A model generated the notes under the pieces. It was not told where the DNA came from, did no database searches, and worked only from the letters and a program-made list of their open reading frames with translations. This document shows, in pieces, positions 11,501-24,500 of a stretch of DNA of 64,000 nucleotides (the stretch's first letter is position 1; the number at the start of each line of letters is the position of its first letter). Both the position numbers and the translations under genes were made by a program. Origin of the DNA: Onchocerca volvulus (taxonomy: Eukaryota; Nematoda; Chromadorea; Rhabditida; Onchocercidae); assembly GCA_000499405.2 (NCBI GenBank), contig HG738137.1:3534001-3598000 (forward strand). Direction: 5' to 3'.

Positions 11501-14256
11501 CATAGGTTTTTGCTGGGTTGATAAATCTGGTGAAATAGTACGCCGTCAACAAGGTGTTATCCGAACAAATTGTGTAGATTGTCTAGACAGAACCAATGTT
11601 GTACAGGTTGAGTAATCTCAGTTTTATTCATTTGATGCTTGAAATAATTAGTTTCTTCATAATACCAACTGAAAAAAAAAAAAAGAAGTCGAACCATTTT
11701 TGCTGAAATGATACAAATTGATTTTTAATGTATGGGAATAAAATTAACAAAGCAGACATACCGCAACAGTTCTTTTTTTCATTCAGCTTTCGATTGTAGT
11801 TTATCGTTACATTTTTTTTCACTTCAGTGTAATTAAATAATAAGTTTAGTGTGCAATATCGCAAGCGTTATGCCTTGTCCAGACACAGAAACTTGGCATT
11901 GTTGGCCCTCAAACAGATGCCCCAGTTGAACTTATTCAAGCTTTGCAAACGGTATGGGCTGATAATGGTGACGCCATCTCGAGGCAGGTATAATTTTTTT
12001 CTTTTTATTTTTCAAATTTCCTTGGAAATCAGATTATTTATTTTATTTTATCAGTTCTACACTACTTTTCTATGAAGATGTTTGCAAATTTTAAGCACCA
12101 AATCAAAAATAAAGTGATCAGGATATGGAGAATTCAATATTTCTTACTTTTCAATTATATTTTTAATATATAAAGTATTGATATATTCTTGAAGTATGCT
12201 GGAACGGATGCCTTAAAAGGGGATGTCACGCGAAGTGGTCAACGGAATTTGGTAGGCATGGTTAAAGACGGATATAATTCAGCTTCGCGGTATTATCTGT
12301 CTCACATGAGAGATGCACAACGACAACGTGCAGTTGATGCTCTCCTAGGTGATTTTAATTATCATCTTAATTTTTTGCTTTTGCAATTGAAAAAATATAT
12401 GACATTATAATTTTAATGATTAATCAGTTTCCAAATTTATGTATTTTCAAGGAAAGTTCGTGGATGCAGGCGAGTCACAAGGCGAACAGTTTGAAGGTGA
12501 AGAAGATGAAGAAGAAATTGAAAGTATAGGTCGATTGGTGCGAGAGGCAATCCTTTTTATCCTTCCTGAAAAAGAGATACTCGTTGGCGGATGGGCATTA
12601 GTTGAAGGATCAAATAATACAGATCAAATTGATAGCGTCTTGGTACTGACAAAGTTCGTCTTCGAAACTTTAATTCATTTATTTCTTTTCAAAACTCAGT
12701 CATTTTATTATATCATTTTCCAGAACGGCTCTTATAGCTGCTTCCTATGATGATGATACGAAACTGTCGGATGTGAAGCGTATCAATTTCGATGAAATTA
12801 AAGGCTTAGAATATGGTCGATTAGGCAAATCATCAAGAACTCATCTAAGGTTCGTCAAACAAAATTTTTATATCAGTGCAAAAGACACAGAGTGATTGAA
12901 TAGTTAATGGACGAATGATGAAAATGATTTAAAGATGTTATTGTTATTATTAGCAACTTTTATGAAAAGTTATATATCGATTACTTCGTATTTCCGAAAA
13001 ATTAATGAAAGTTTTGTAGATTATACTCGAAATCAGGTGAATTATTCACTTGGAGAGCAGCAAAAACGCGTTTGTTTAACAATGTTGCAATTCCACTCAG
13101 GAGGGATGATGAAGCGGATGAATATATTCAAGCAATCGGTGAGCAGATAAAGGTAACGATGGCATTGACTGGATATGTTGTCAGTTTTTCTTATGTCCCA
13201 GTACTAAGCAAACCCGGAAAAACTGATAGAAACAGGTATCGTTTTATTTTCAGTTTTTTGACATTTATTTAAATCTCTATTACTGATCTTTACGAATGAT
13301 ATATTACTTTTTTACTTAGAAGAAGAATGATGAATATGGTGGCGTCGGTTTTCCGATCGCGAGCTGACTTCTCTGCAAGATCACAGTTTGAACCTGTCAC
13401 TTTCTCGAAACTGGATAACAGCATTGATGATGCGATCACTTCCTCTACAGAGGTACTTATATCTCCATGAGATCAATAATTTTCCACTTTCTAACTTACT
13501 GAAACTTATTTTTTCGATTCTTTTCGTGCACCATTTAAAAAAATATGCATGCTATAGATCACATAATTTTAATCATGAAGTATATTTTACTTGGCGATTC
13601 TGCTTCAATTTCTGTAGAATGTAGGATTTTTTTAAATTAAATGGGAAAAGCGAGAATTGAATTGCAAGAAAACCAAAATTTCCTTAAAGTATCAATCAAT
13701 TATTTTTAAATTGTCTAACAGTCATTTTTTTTTTCTTTCACATGTTAAAGTAAAATTTTAGAAAAATATATAACTTTTTTCCTTCTAAAAATATATCAAG
13801 ATTGATTAGCTGAGCTATGTTGCTGAGTATTTTAAAATGTAAGCACTTAAGAATATAAGTAACTAAACCAAAATGCTTATTCCAAGTCATTTATTATTCT
13901 ATATTAAAATCCGGTCGAATTTGGGCATGCAAGTATATCAGCATTCAGCATCAATGTGGTAAATGGAAATGGTGATGAGAATAAAATAAAAGCGAGCAAG
14001 ATCAAAAATGAATAAAGAGTAGCAATTTCAGATATCGCACATGTGTCCATTGAAATCCAATGATCAGCTGGTGGACAAATCGGATGATTTTATTTCATTA
14101 CTTCAAAAGTTTAAACTAACCACTTCAAAAAGTAATGAAGTTGTAACCGGAGATGTTTCCAACTCTCAGAGAGAGGATTTTTCGAGCCCTTATAATCCTT
14201 TTTCACAATATAGGCAACAAATTCTTGACTCGAAATCACGTGTAATATTGTTATGA
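5543..14256 (+). CDS. INPP5F: INPP5F/Sac2 phosphoinositide phosphatase
   Basis: Sac2 removes the 4-phosphate of phosphatidylinositol phosphates on early and recycling endosomes. Seventeen exons join in phase to 819 codons: 5543-5655, 5742-5773, 6253-6377, 6575-6640 (weak acceptor), 6835-7007, 7203-7343, 10635-10812, 10960-11135, 11234-11348, 11460-11606, 11850-11987, 12195-12348, 12452-12653, 12724-12849, 13020-13235, 13320-13452, 14032-14256. The SAC domain covers about residues 35-520. The catalytic CX5R loop is [12 protein letters not shown], with Cys about 411 and Arg about 417. Other SAC blocks are [14 protein letters not shown] and [21 protein letters not shown]. An hSac2 (INPP5F homology) domain follows, about 520-700 (VGGWALVEG). 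Human INPP5F is over 1,100 residues. This protein lacks most of the long disordered tail but keeps the extreme C-terminus (SKSRVILL, like human CQTRIIQI). Intron 6 (7344-10634) carries a Helitron remnant. Confidence 0.9.
7408..7462 (+). repeat. left arm of a ~2.8 kb-spaced inverted repeat
   Basis: This arm contains TTGCATTCGAAT, then an ACGCG and a TGTTTTTATA block. Its reverse complement reappears with a few substitutions and small gaps at about 10183-10240. Together the arms flank the Helitron helicase remnant inside INPP5F intron 6. Confidence 0.6.
8090..9600 (+). pseudogene. degenerate Helitron Pif1-like helicase
   Basis: Helitrons are rolling-circle transposons whose protein joins a Rep nuclease to a Pif1-family helicase. 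Broken frames here give, in order: [20 protein letters not shown], Walker A as GTGKT (8320-8334), [10 protein letters not shown], Walker B as LIVWDE (about 8545-8562), [19 protein letters not shown], then [20 protein letters not shown] and near the end [13 protein letters not shown] (about 9473-9511). These match the usual order of the family. The reading is interrupted by frame changes and stops (for example at 8518, 8646 and 8878), so it is not functional. No Rep/HUH nuclease region was seen upstream, so only the C-terminal half survives. The strand is the same as the host gene and the element lies wholly within intron 6 of INPP5F. Confidence 0.85.
10183..10240 (-). repeat. right arm of the inverted repeat flanking the Helitron helicase
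   Basis: The reverse complement of this stretch matches 7408-7462, including GCTTT at one end, an exact TTGCATTCGAAT core and TGTTTTTATA. It ends about 175 bases before the Helitron-type hairpin. Confidence 0.6.
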
Positions 14257-17200
14257 ATGTTTGTAATTATCTTACCAAGATGTTATTTCAAGGTTTTTGC
14301 TAAAAAATGTACTCATCTAATTCTTTCTCTCTCTGCCGTTTATTTTTTCCTGTATTGGAAATGTAAGGTTTTATGAAGATGTATAAAAATTGATGAAGAA
14401 AAAGATTTGTTCAGTTTTTTAAATTTGACTAATTTCCAGGGTATTAGATTCGGCAATATCATTTCAAGCTTATTAATAATTTATATAGCATCTAAAGGCT
14501 TATCACTTCATTTCTCACTGTTTTGTTTAAAATGAATGTAGTTATTTTGAAAGATTATATGATATTGATAGTTAGGGTTCAGTCTATATGCTAATAGAAT
14601 TTCGGTAATTAATTCCATCTGGGCATACAGTCGGTGCAAGCAATGCCTTCTTGTTTGAAATTGAAATTTACAAAATATTTGTCGCACTATATTTAAACTG
14701 ATTTGGTGTGTTAATTATAATGCATATATTTATTAGAAAAAATCTTAATAACATTTATGACTAAATGATATTTAATGTACAACTGAATCAGTTTGTTTGA
14801 TTTGAATGATAGAGTAAAATTGATCAGGTTTCATATTGAAATTTGATTTCCATCTTTGTCTTTTCGAATCTAAAGTTTTCCCGCTTACTCTGCTGGTTTT
14901 TTAAGTTTATTTTTTGATAAATTCTAACGAAGCGATGCATGTTTTTTCTTTTTTTAGAGTTTATTAATCTGTGCTTATGTATTTATTTTTTGAGAAATCA
15001 TCTGAACGTTGTACATGATGACATATTGAAAACAAAATGTTGAATTATAGTATTCGTTTACAAATTTTATGTCATTTCATTTGCTAAATAAAATTTAAAA
15101 CGATGGATTGTTGTCTTGCTGAATGTTAGGAATAATGATCGTCTTTGAGTGTCTCGTTGGGGAATTCAATTTAAGGATTAATTCAGTTTTGTTCTTTCAT
15201 TAAAACAGGTTGGATAAATAGGCTAATGATTTCGCCGGATCTACTATACCACTATGCAAGAGAGAAAATGAAGTTGATGCAAGAAATGGGATCTTGATTA
15301 AAATAAATTATTTGTGTGACAAAGTTTTTGCATGGGATTAAGTTGATGTATTTGATCATCTATTTGGATCTGTTTTTAGAGAAAAACGAGGAAAAATCAT
15401 ATTACGGGAAGATGTAATGATTTTGTTTCCGAAAATGGAAGAGCTATCTAATTAATGAATGATTTTGCATTGTATTTTGTCCTTCAAGTTATTAAGACCA
15501 CTTTTTTTTTTTGCTTCATCTTGCTTTATTTTACTGAGCGCTTGGAGAGTATGGAAATTGTCAAATGTTATATGATTTTTGTTGAGAAAGTAGGCTCGAA
15601 AGTAAACATTAAAGAATAGTTTTCGCTATTTCCATACAGTACTTTAATATCTAAATTGAAGTAGAGAACTTTTTTTAACAAGTTCGAAGGATTCATTGCT
15701 TGGATTTATGCTAACCTATTTTAACCTCATTATTAGTAAGATCAACTGCCAGCAGTTTGATAGTAACGGAGTGTTACTTGATGAAACTGGATTCCATCAC
15801 AATCATTGACTTCATCCTTGCAATATTGTGTGACTTTTCCTGAGAAAGCAGGCATTGAGAGTAGACCTCATTACTTAAATGGTTTTAGAAATGAATTCAA
15901 GAATTCAATTTCAATAATGACCATCTTGGAATTGTCTCACGTTATTTTTGTTCAGAATTTTGTTTGCCATCTTATTTTAATGGGAAATTGTTTAGATAAG
16001 AAAGTAATGATGTTTCATTGAGTTAATTTTTTTTTATTAATCCATTTCATGTAGCAAAAATGCTATCTATTTCAATTAGTTTTGTAAAAATACCGTCTTA
16101 TAAAATTTTTTCAAATAGATGAGCTGCTATCATATTTTTTATTGGAAACAGTTTCAGTTATAAAAAAATAAAAAAAAATATTTAAATCTTTAATATAACT
16201 TTGCTATGTTTTAAAACATAGAACTCCCTTGTGATTTATGTTACACTTCATTTGTAGCATAAATACTAAACAATTAAAGTGACGTTAGATGTATCTGAAC
16301 AATGTTTAAACGTATTTCAAGCAATTCTCCAATTATAAAAATTTAAAGGATATTCACGGATATAATTAACCTCTTTGAATAGGATAATGTATGTAGTATT
16401 AAGTGTTATCAGGTGTGATATCAGATTATCAGGTACAAGTCGATTTTGGATATGTTTTTATAAACCATGTTGATGTTCATAGAAGTTGACGAAGTTTCGA
16501 TTTCATGATTGCTTTTTTAATAAATGGAAGTTGTGCTTATCGGCATGAAGGTGATATGATTATATTTTGACAGATAAAGTTTAACTTTTAGAAAAAGAAA
16601 AAGAAAATGAAATGGCATTTTCATTAACGTCGTTGATATAACTGCTTTTTTTTTTTTTTACATTCAAACTATTTCGAATGATATAAAAAAAATAGTTCTT
16701 CACTGCATTAACAGTAAACATAAAACAATTGAGTTTATATTCAGTATAGCGATGATCATATTATTTCTGATATCAGTAATAACAATTTAAAACCAAAAAA
16801 GAAGCTCTGTAATTTTTATTGAATATTTAATAGTAATTGTTGTGGAACTTTCTCCTGTTTAATAGAAAACTTCATCCTTAATGAAATCATAGTCATTTAT
16901 CGAAGCCCAATATGATATTGTAGATGAAATGTAATTTTCGTTTCTTTCCCAGACTTCATTAATATATTATTAGTATCTATTTGATAAGGAAACCTAGCAT
17001 AGCTTTATCCCTCATCCGGCTAGAATTCTAAAATATTGCCATATTATTGAATATATATTGCCATAATATCGCCAACTTTTTCAAATTGTATTAGGTTAGT
17101 CCATTAATTACATGTCTTTAGTTTCTATCTCGCAGTTATTGCACCTTTCACTAATTTTTACTAGTCATTTTACTTGAATCTCATAAATTTCATGGCAAAT

Positions 17201-17572
17201 TAATGACAGGGAAAGCTCAGCAAGGGATCGTAAAAGTTAACGCTAGCCCGTAAAATATTTGATCTCAATGGTAAAGTGGTTGAACGAGAAAAATTGATTG
17301 AATTACTATCATTTTCTGGTTTAAAATGTTTTTTCAACAGCATCAGTAGTGAATTTTATACTTCTTACCTCTTTTCTTATTCTCTAGATTAATTTATCAT
17401 ACGATCATTTCACATCGGTCATCCTGTTGCACCGATTTATTGCTTAGAATTCGAGTCATTAATATCTGTAAAAATGTTCTCTCCTAAACTAGTAATTCTT
17501 CCAGGAAATCTCGGGATGTTGTAGAAATGCTAAAAATGATCATACCTCTCATCAATTTCATTATTTTCGGAC

Positions 17573-17935
17573 GTGAAACACACTTCTCTTTTGCGATGGA
17601 ACCGGAAGAGGAAGAAAAGCAGGAGGAGAAAGACGAGCGAACGCCTCCCACTCGTTAGAAATAGCACGTCGGTTCGTCTCCAGCATGTTTCTCTGAGCAT
17701 TTGCAGATTCAGTGTGACAGGCTGTCTCTCCTCAAGAAACCTCCCTCACTTGTCTCCACGCCCAAGCGTCTGCACTTGTTGTTTTCGTTGCACTTCCACT
17801 TCGCACAAACAAGCGATGCTTTTCGCAACGATCACTCCTCGAAACTCGCCGTTCCTTCCAATTTCTCTCGTTACGAACTCACTGATTCGGTATTAGATGG
17901 GTGGGTCAGAGTTATTCAGATGGCAAGTTAGCTAA
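17573..17935 (+). other. GC-rich island upstream of VPS13 with an interrupted open frame
   Basis: Base composition changes sharply here relative to both sides. One + frame reads from ATG 17596 through a run of Glu/Lys codons ending TPPTR, meets two close TAG codons, then stays open again from about 17663 to the TAG at 17929-17931. The second open part has no match I recognise, and no intron with matching phases removes the stops. The region lies about 0.6 kb before the VPS13 start, so it may be a promoter/5' leader rather than protein-coding. Confidence 0.3.
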
Positions 17936-18536
17936 GTTAGTAATCTTCAAACTTGCGGTCTTGTCGTTGATTCAAGCGAGTCTTTTCGCTTACACCTATT
18001 TGTAGAGGAAGTTTATCCTGTAAATAACAGTAAACACACTTCATTCCCATCCATTCTGGTACTTAATTCAGGTTAATTATACGTACTTTTTTCGATTTGT
18101 TTGGATTAATTTAATCAAAATAAAAACTATTATTTTCCCCTTTATCAGATGAATTTTCCTCTATAATTACACCAGCATTTAGTTTCATTTTATATCATTT
18201 AACTTATTGTTAATATTGTTAATATGTATGTAGATGATCTCTTCTCTGCTGCGTGAGCATTTAATCAGATTAAGAACTATGCCTCGAATATTATAATGTA
18301 TTTCGATATAATGACAAATTATATACTTATCGATCAATATCCATTCGTTAAATCATCTGACATAAAGACTAATTATTGGTCCAAAAGGAAAAATAAGTAG
18401 ATTTATGTTAAATTTCTGGAGAGGAAAAGACTATGCTAGGAACATTTTACTGAATTTTTCATTTATCCGATTATTTTTCCATTTCGACGGGGTTTTTAAT
18501 TCATCATTTGTATTGAAGCGCTTATCGTATCAGTTA

Positions 18537-18546
18537 TGTTTTTCAG
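18537..18546 (+). promoter_or_regulatory. candidate trans-splice acceptor of VPS13
   Basis: GTTTTTCAG ends two bases before the ATG at 18549. No upstream coding exon pairs with it, so a spliced leader could be joined almost directly to the start codon. This fixes the VPS13 start, which also matches the family N-terminus. Confidence 0.6.
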
Positions 18547-18548
18547 TG

Positions 18549-21500
18549 ATGGTTTTTGAAAGTGTAGTAGCGGAAGTTCTGAACCGTGTATTGGGTAATT
18601 TTGTGAACAATCTGGATGCATCACAGTTGAATATTGGAATATGGGGCGGTGAGTTCAGTTTTCTTTTTAGTGAACAAAATGATGAAACTGAATTTATTGT
18701 GATTTGTTGTTGTACCTTTATATTTTAAAAAAAAAAAAAAAAGTGTTCAAAAGTTTCCTAGCTTCTAAAGCGATTTATACTGATATACCGTTTTGTTATG
18801 AGAACAGTCATTCCATGCTTTTTTAATCAGAAATATATCATTTCATTATCATTTTTTTTAAGCGGAATATTCCAGGTGATGTAAAATTAACTAATTTGGA
18901 AGTGAAAGAAACAGCACTGGACGATTTTGATTTACCAATAAAATTAAAATTCGGCTGTCTGACAAAGCTTGTTTTGAAAATCCCATGGAATGATTTATAT
19001 CGGCAACCAGTTATTGCTAGCATTGAAGGTTCTTTTTTAATTCACTTATCATCCATTTTGAACAATTTAAAGTTTTCAAGCGGATTTTCTCTTCAGTGGA
19101 TGCCGATTATCATTTGATGATGAATGATAAATTTTAAAGTAACAAATGTCTGTATTGCTTTTCATTGCATAGTTTGAGCACATTACGAAAGATTAAAACT
19201 AAAAAAATTTATTCACAAATGAAAATAGCTAATAAAAGTGAAATTAATGCAAAGAAAATTCTGTTTTGCTTATGTACTATTTTATTCAGAAAAGATATAG
19301 ATTTTGTATTGAATCCCTATCTTCGAATAATCTTTACAGTAACTTGTATTTTTCTCATAATTGCTCTTGAAATATTTCTATAGGCTTGAATTTAATTGTT
19401 GTACCGAACAAAGGTATCGTATACAATGAAGAAAAAGCAAAAAAGAATGAAAAAGAGATAAAGAATAAGGCACTTACGATACTTGAGGAAAACAGAAAGC
19501 GTAGAAGGAGTGAGTTTTGAAATCTTTATTTATTCCATGAATTTAGTTCCATAATACTGTGCTTAAGGAACAAGTCTTAATTAAAACGAAGAATAAAGTA
19601 CAATTAGTTGTGATGAAATCATGATGAAAGTACTATTACTATGGCACACCGAAGAAATTCCTATATCTTTTTATATGAGAACTTAAGAGTTAATAGGATT
19701 ACGTTTTTATTTTTTAATACGAAGTTTTGCAAATTTTTTCAGAACCACCAGATCTCACTTCTGATACATTCGTAGAAAAATTCATAGCTACAGTAATCAA
19801 GAACTTACAAGTGACAATTCGTAATATACATATTCGCTACGAAGATAAGTACTCACATCGTAGCCGTCCATTTGTGGTTGGCGCTACCCTTGAAGGAATC
19901 GATTTCAAGGTACAGGTATTTTATAGATAATAAAACTAAGGCGTAAACTGTTTTTTGTGAGCAATAATAGGTTTGTAAGCGGAATTTTCGAATTTGCAAT
20001 GCAGTGCTATTTTATATAGCGAAATTTTTTTTATGTAATTTTTTTGCTTAAAGAATTAAAAAATAATTTAAGTAAGGTTTTGTAAAATCAGCAGAATGAT
20101 TTTCTGATTCTTTGTGCTTCATACCATGATTAATCTTAATTGACTTTTTTTTATTCCGAAGGCGAAAAAGTTATATTAAACAGAACGAATATTGACAATA
20201 TGGATATATTATTATATGTTGAGAATTGAGTTGAGAACGGATGAATATTAGATTAAAACTAAATTAAATGTGAAAGTATACTACGGATTACTGAATTATA
20301 TATAATGAGTGTTTTATAGACAACTGATGAAAATTGGAACGAAACTATACACAAGGAAGTTGTGAAAGTTGTTTACAAATTGGTATCATTAAAGAATTTT
20401 GCAATTTATTGGAATTCTGGTTCCAAATTAATATCTGATTTAAATGATAATGCTGTCATTTCGCAAGCAATGAATGACGATATCGTGATTGGCAACAGAA
20501 AGCCATTAGGATACAAGTACAGTAAGTCTTTTATATTGAATTGATTTGGACGGTTACAAAAGCGTTTTTTTCAATAGAAAATTCAGTGCAAGCATGTTTT
20601 TAAATATTTCAATTAACTTGTTAATATTAAATTAACTGGTCATTTTTGTTCAGTGATATTTAAAAAAATCAATATAAAAATTTTCCAATTCTATTACTAA
20701 TATTAATTTTCTTAATGTATATAAATACTAAATTATTATTGGGCTCATGGTATAGTGTGATTTGAAAGTGCTGATTTTGTCTTGTGCTTGTTATATTTTT
20801 AGTTTTTTTTTTTTTCACTCTATTCATGAAAAGCGGCAAAGTTTTCAATATAATAAAGTATTTATGGTCAGCAGTTTGAGAAATTTTATGAGGAATTTGC
20901 TTGATAATTGACTGGTTGAATTAAACTGAATCAAACTTGCAGTGCTGGAACCAATTAATATGCAAGTTAAGCTTGCATTAAATCAGAAACCTGAAACAGA
21001 TAATTCGAACTGGCAGATACCGAAAATTAAACTTATTCTGGATTTGGATACATTAACTATTGCAGTTGGTAAATTCCAGTATCAAGATCTATTATTATTG
21101 TTGGAAGCACAGGAAAGATTCAGAACTGCTGCTCAGTATCTAAAGTACCGTCCACACTTGAATGATTATAAGAATCATTACAAGGAATGGTAATTTGCAG
21201 AATTTTTTTAGTTGCACTTTCTATGTATCGAAGATTAAATGCGGTTTGATGTGGTTGTGAAGGATTTATTTAAAGTTAAAGATCAAGTTATGAAACGCAT
21301 TTTGATTTTATTCTTACATATATCTTTCCATATTTCGAATAATTGTTTATTTAGGTGGCATTTCGCTTACAGTGCAATTATTGAAGAAATTGTTAGAAGG
21401 CGAAAAAATAATTGGAATTGGAAAAGAATGAAAAAACATCGTGAATCAGTGAGAGCTTATAAAGATGCTTGGCTCAAGAAGCAAACTGAGAAAAACCTCA

Positions 21501-24500
21501 GCAGCAAAGATCGAAATATTATTGAGGTAAATTTGAGACGGAAAATTATGATTGGAGATCATCAACAAATAAGCTCTTTCAGGCATTATTCTAAGATATC
21601 CTCTCAGTTCCGGTAGACTCGAAACTTGGAAATATTTTTTTCCACTGTGCTTTGAACTTTTGAGCCGTTACACAATCATGAGAAAGTGGAATATCTAAAT
21701 AGTAATTCAATGAGAGATAATCGGGAGAAATATTGAAAGCTTGAATAGTGGCGATTTCTTTTTATTTTGATTGCATCCAAGTATTTGATTATTTCTGTGG
21801 TCAAAAAAAATTTTAATTTGAAACATGTTACTTCTTAGAATTATGGAAAACTGAAATAAATTGATCTATGAATTAGCCAGTTTTGTCACAGTTTGGTGTC
21901 TCTTATATTAATTTTTATTTCTTAGTTTTCACATTTTACATTGTAAGAAGTTTGATATACTGGCTAGTATTCAAGTCATAACTGGTTTCAGGAAACTGAA
22001 GAGCATCTTGATGTGTTTAACATAAATATTGCTCGGCAACAAGCTGATATGGAAATTGATAGGCGCGGCTTGAAGAGATTAGAAGATCAACCACAGGGAT
22101 GGATAAGTTGGGTTGGAAACTGGTAAGATAAACATATGTATTCTAAATTTTTTGAACTTATGCCTGAATTTAGTTGCTATCTCACTTTTTTTGTTAGATA
22201 TTGTAACAAATGTTTGATTTTAAACGAAAAAAAATAAAACTTAATATTTGGCATGATATACAACTTTATTTTTCTGATATTTCAGGTGGAGTGGTGGCGG
22301 TGACCAGAAAAGCAAAGAATTACCGTCAAGTAATATTATGACAAAGTTTGAGGAAGCGTTGACTGCAGAGGAGAAGGCTAAATTATTTGATGCTATTGAT
22401 TATCAGGTTAAAGTAACTCGATTTTTATTTAAAACTTAGATTTAAGTATTCAATGAAGGTACAGAGGATGAAAATTTGCATCAGAAAAGCTTTTTTTTTT
22501 AGGAGAATACCCCTCCAACTGACTATCCGAAACACTTTGTGGAAAATGTTGTTATCGCTAATTTGAACCTACTTATGGTTGTAATCGAAGATGCTTTGAC
22601 ATTGAAGTTCGCCATAATTACCACCAAAATAGAACATCGAGCATCAGCTCAAGCTATCAAGTGAGTAAATCAATTACATTTCAAAGGAATGAAAGGCAAA
22701 TAGAAATCACTGCAAAATTACAAATTGTTCAATTTTCCTATGATATTGGATAAATGGCGATAATTTATTCAAAAGAAAAAAAACAAAAAAAAAAATAAAC
22801 TTTTAGTTTATTTTTTTAGTTTTAATTTTAATTTTTTTTTTTTTTTTTTGTGGATGCGGTAGGCTTAGGATGAGTTATAACTGATAGCCTATTAAAACAG
22901 ATTTATTTTGCAGTCTTAAAAGTGGTATAAAAAATGTAGCAATAGATGGTTGCGGACAACAGGTTTTGTTCGTGCAGGATGATTCGATTGATTGGTTAAC
23001 AGTGCTTGTTGAAACTAATCCTTTGAATCGGGATCAAGTTGGATATGATCAGTATATCAAAGTCGCTTTGGCACCAACGGTCATGAAATACCATGCACCA
23101 GCTATTAACACTGCTATTGAGGCATTAAGACCTCCAGAAAGTGTGCGACTTAATCAGTAAGTTTTTCCACTTTTCTATGATAAAATATTTGTTGTGGAAA
23201 AGCAATTGAAAACTAGTGCATATCTTTTTTGTGCTTAAGCATGATAAATCCTGTGATTTTTCCCTGATAAAAGTGCTAAAATAAAAGAGATATGTTAAAT
23301 GAATAAAATTTATGATTTTGAATGAAGCTCCGCTTTTCATAATTTAATAAACTGTTTTATATTTTAAAAATTATTTTATTTTTGAAAAATGAGCCATTTG
23401 TATTTCAAAAAATATCTGCCAAGATATCATCAGTAAAAAGCTTTTTTAGATTAACAGCAGCAGCAATGGCACGTTACGAAGATGTTAAAGCACGTTCGCT
23501 CACAGGATTGGCTCACGTTGTGGATACTAGGACAAAACTAGTGCTTGACATACGAATTGCGCCTTTGACAATCATCATCTCAGAAAATGGAATATTCAAT
23601 GAGGGAAAGCGAAATTTGATTGCAGATCTTGGTTTGCTTACAATAACAACAGTGGAAGATGATTCATTTATCGAAACATCGTTGCTTAGTAATAAAGTAT
23701 GTTTTAGATTCGATTTGATATGACGGGATTAATATAATTACAGTTGTTGGATTACTCCACACTACTTCAATATTACTTACTTTCTACCATTCTTACCCTG
23801 TAATAAAAGCCATAGTTTGATTTTTGTAATAGTTTAATTTTTATTATTTCCAGAAGAATGAAATGATATTTTATTTTATCTTGTTATTCAATTTTTAATT
23901 ATAATTCGGATTTATATATATATATATGTGTTATAATACTAATCATTTTCGCACCAGATTTAAGTAGAACGGTGTCTCTTTCAGGAGATTATCATAAAAA
24001 GTTGCCTTTTTGCTGTAGTGATTTGTTAACTTGCAGGAAGCAGAGCGCCGAGCAAATTTGCTAAGTCGTGCATATGATAAATTTTCTGTGAAGTTGACCG
24101 ATGTGCAGTTGATATTTTCGGACAATTATCAAAGTGGTATAAATGCAAAGTTGGGACCTAAATCGAATTTCCATTTGTTGCAGCCAACTGGATTGAATGT
24201 TGCTTTTCATAAATCATCCATCGATGATTTACAGTTACCCAAGTAAATTTTTTATAAACATAAGATTATTCTCTTTTTCTGATCATGAAACATACTCTTT
24301 CTCCGGTAAAAATGCTTTTTCATGTTTAACGATGTGATCGTTGTATGATTCTCAACATTCTTCATTTTCTTTTGTCGTTTAGATTGACATATATGTTATG
24401 TTTCAAAATTATAGTTAATTTTCACTTTTTTTACCTTAAAGAAATTCGAGAAAATTCTAAATTTCCTTATGATTGAATAACGCCAGGATAAAGATAATGG

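Larger units (their letters stand above)
14257..18548. other. intergenic region, INPP5F to VPS13
   Basis: About 4.3 kb of mostly AT-rich sequence between two + strand genes. It holds the 3' UTR of INPP5F at the left, with a possible AATAAA near 15085, and the presumed VPS13 promoter at the right. Short open frames such as 15806-16021 show no family features. Apart from the GC-rich island at 17573-17935, I see no gene, RNA or repeat I can support. Confidence 0.5.

Noticed and set aside
13072..13150. A second frame through the INPP5F exon at 13020-13235
   Set aside because: Only the frame joined to the previous exon's AG remainder matches the human INPP5F block and continues to the next exon.
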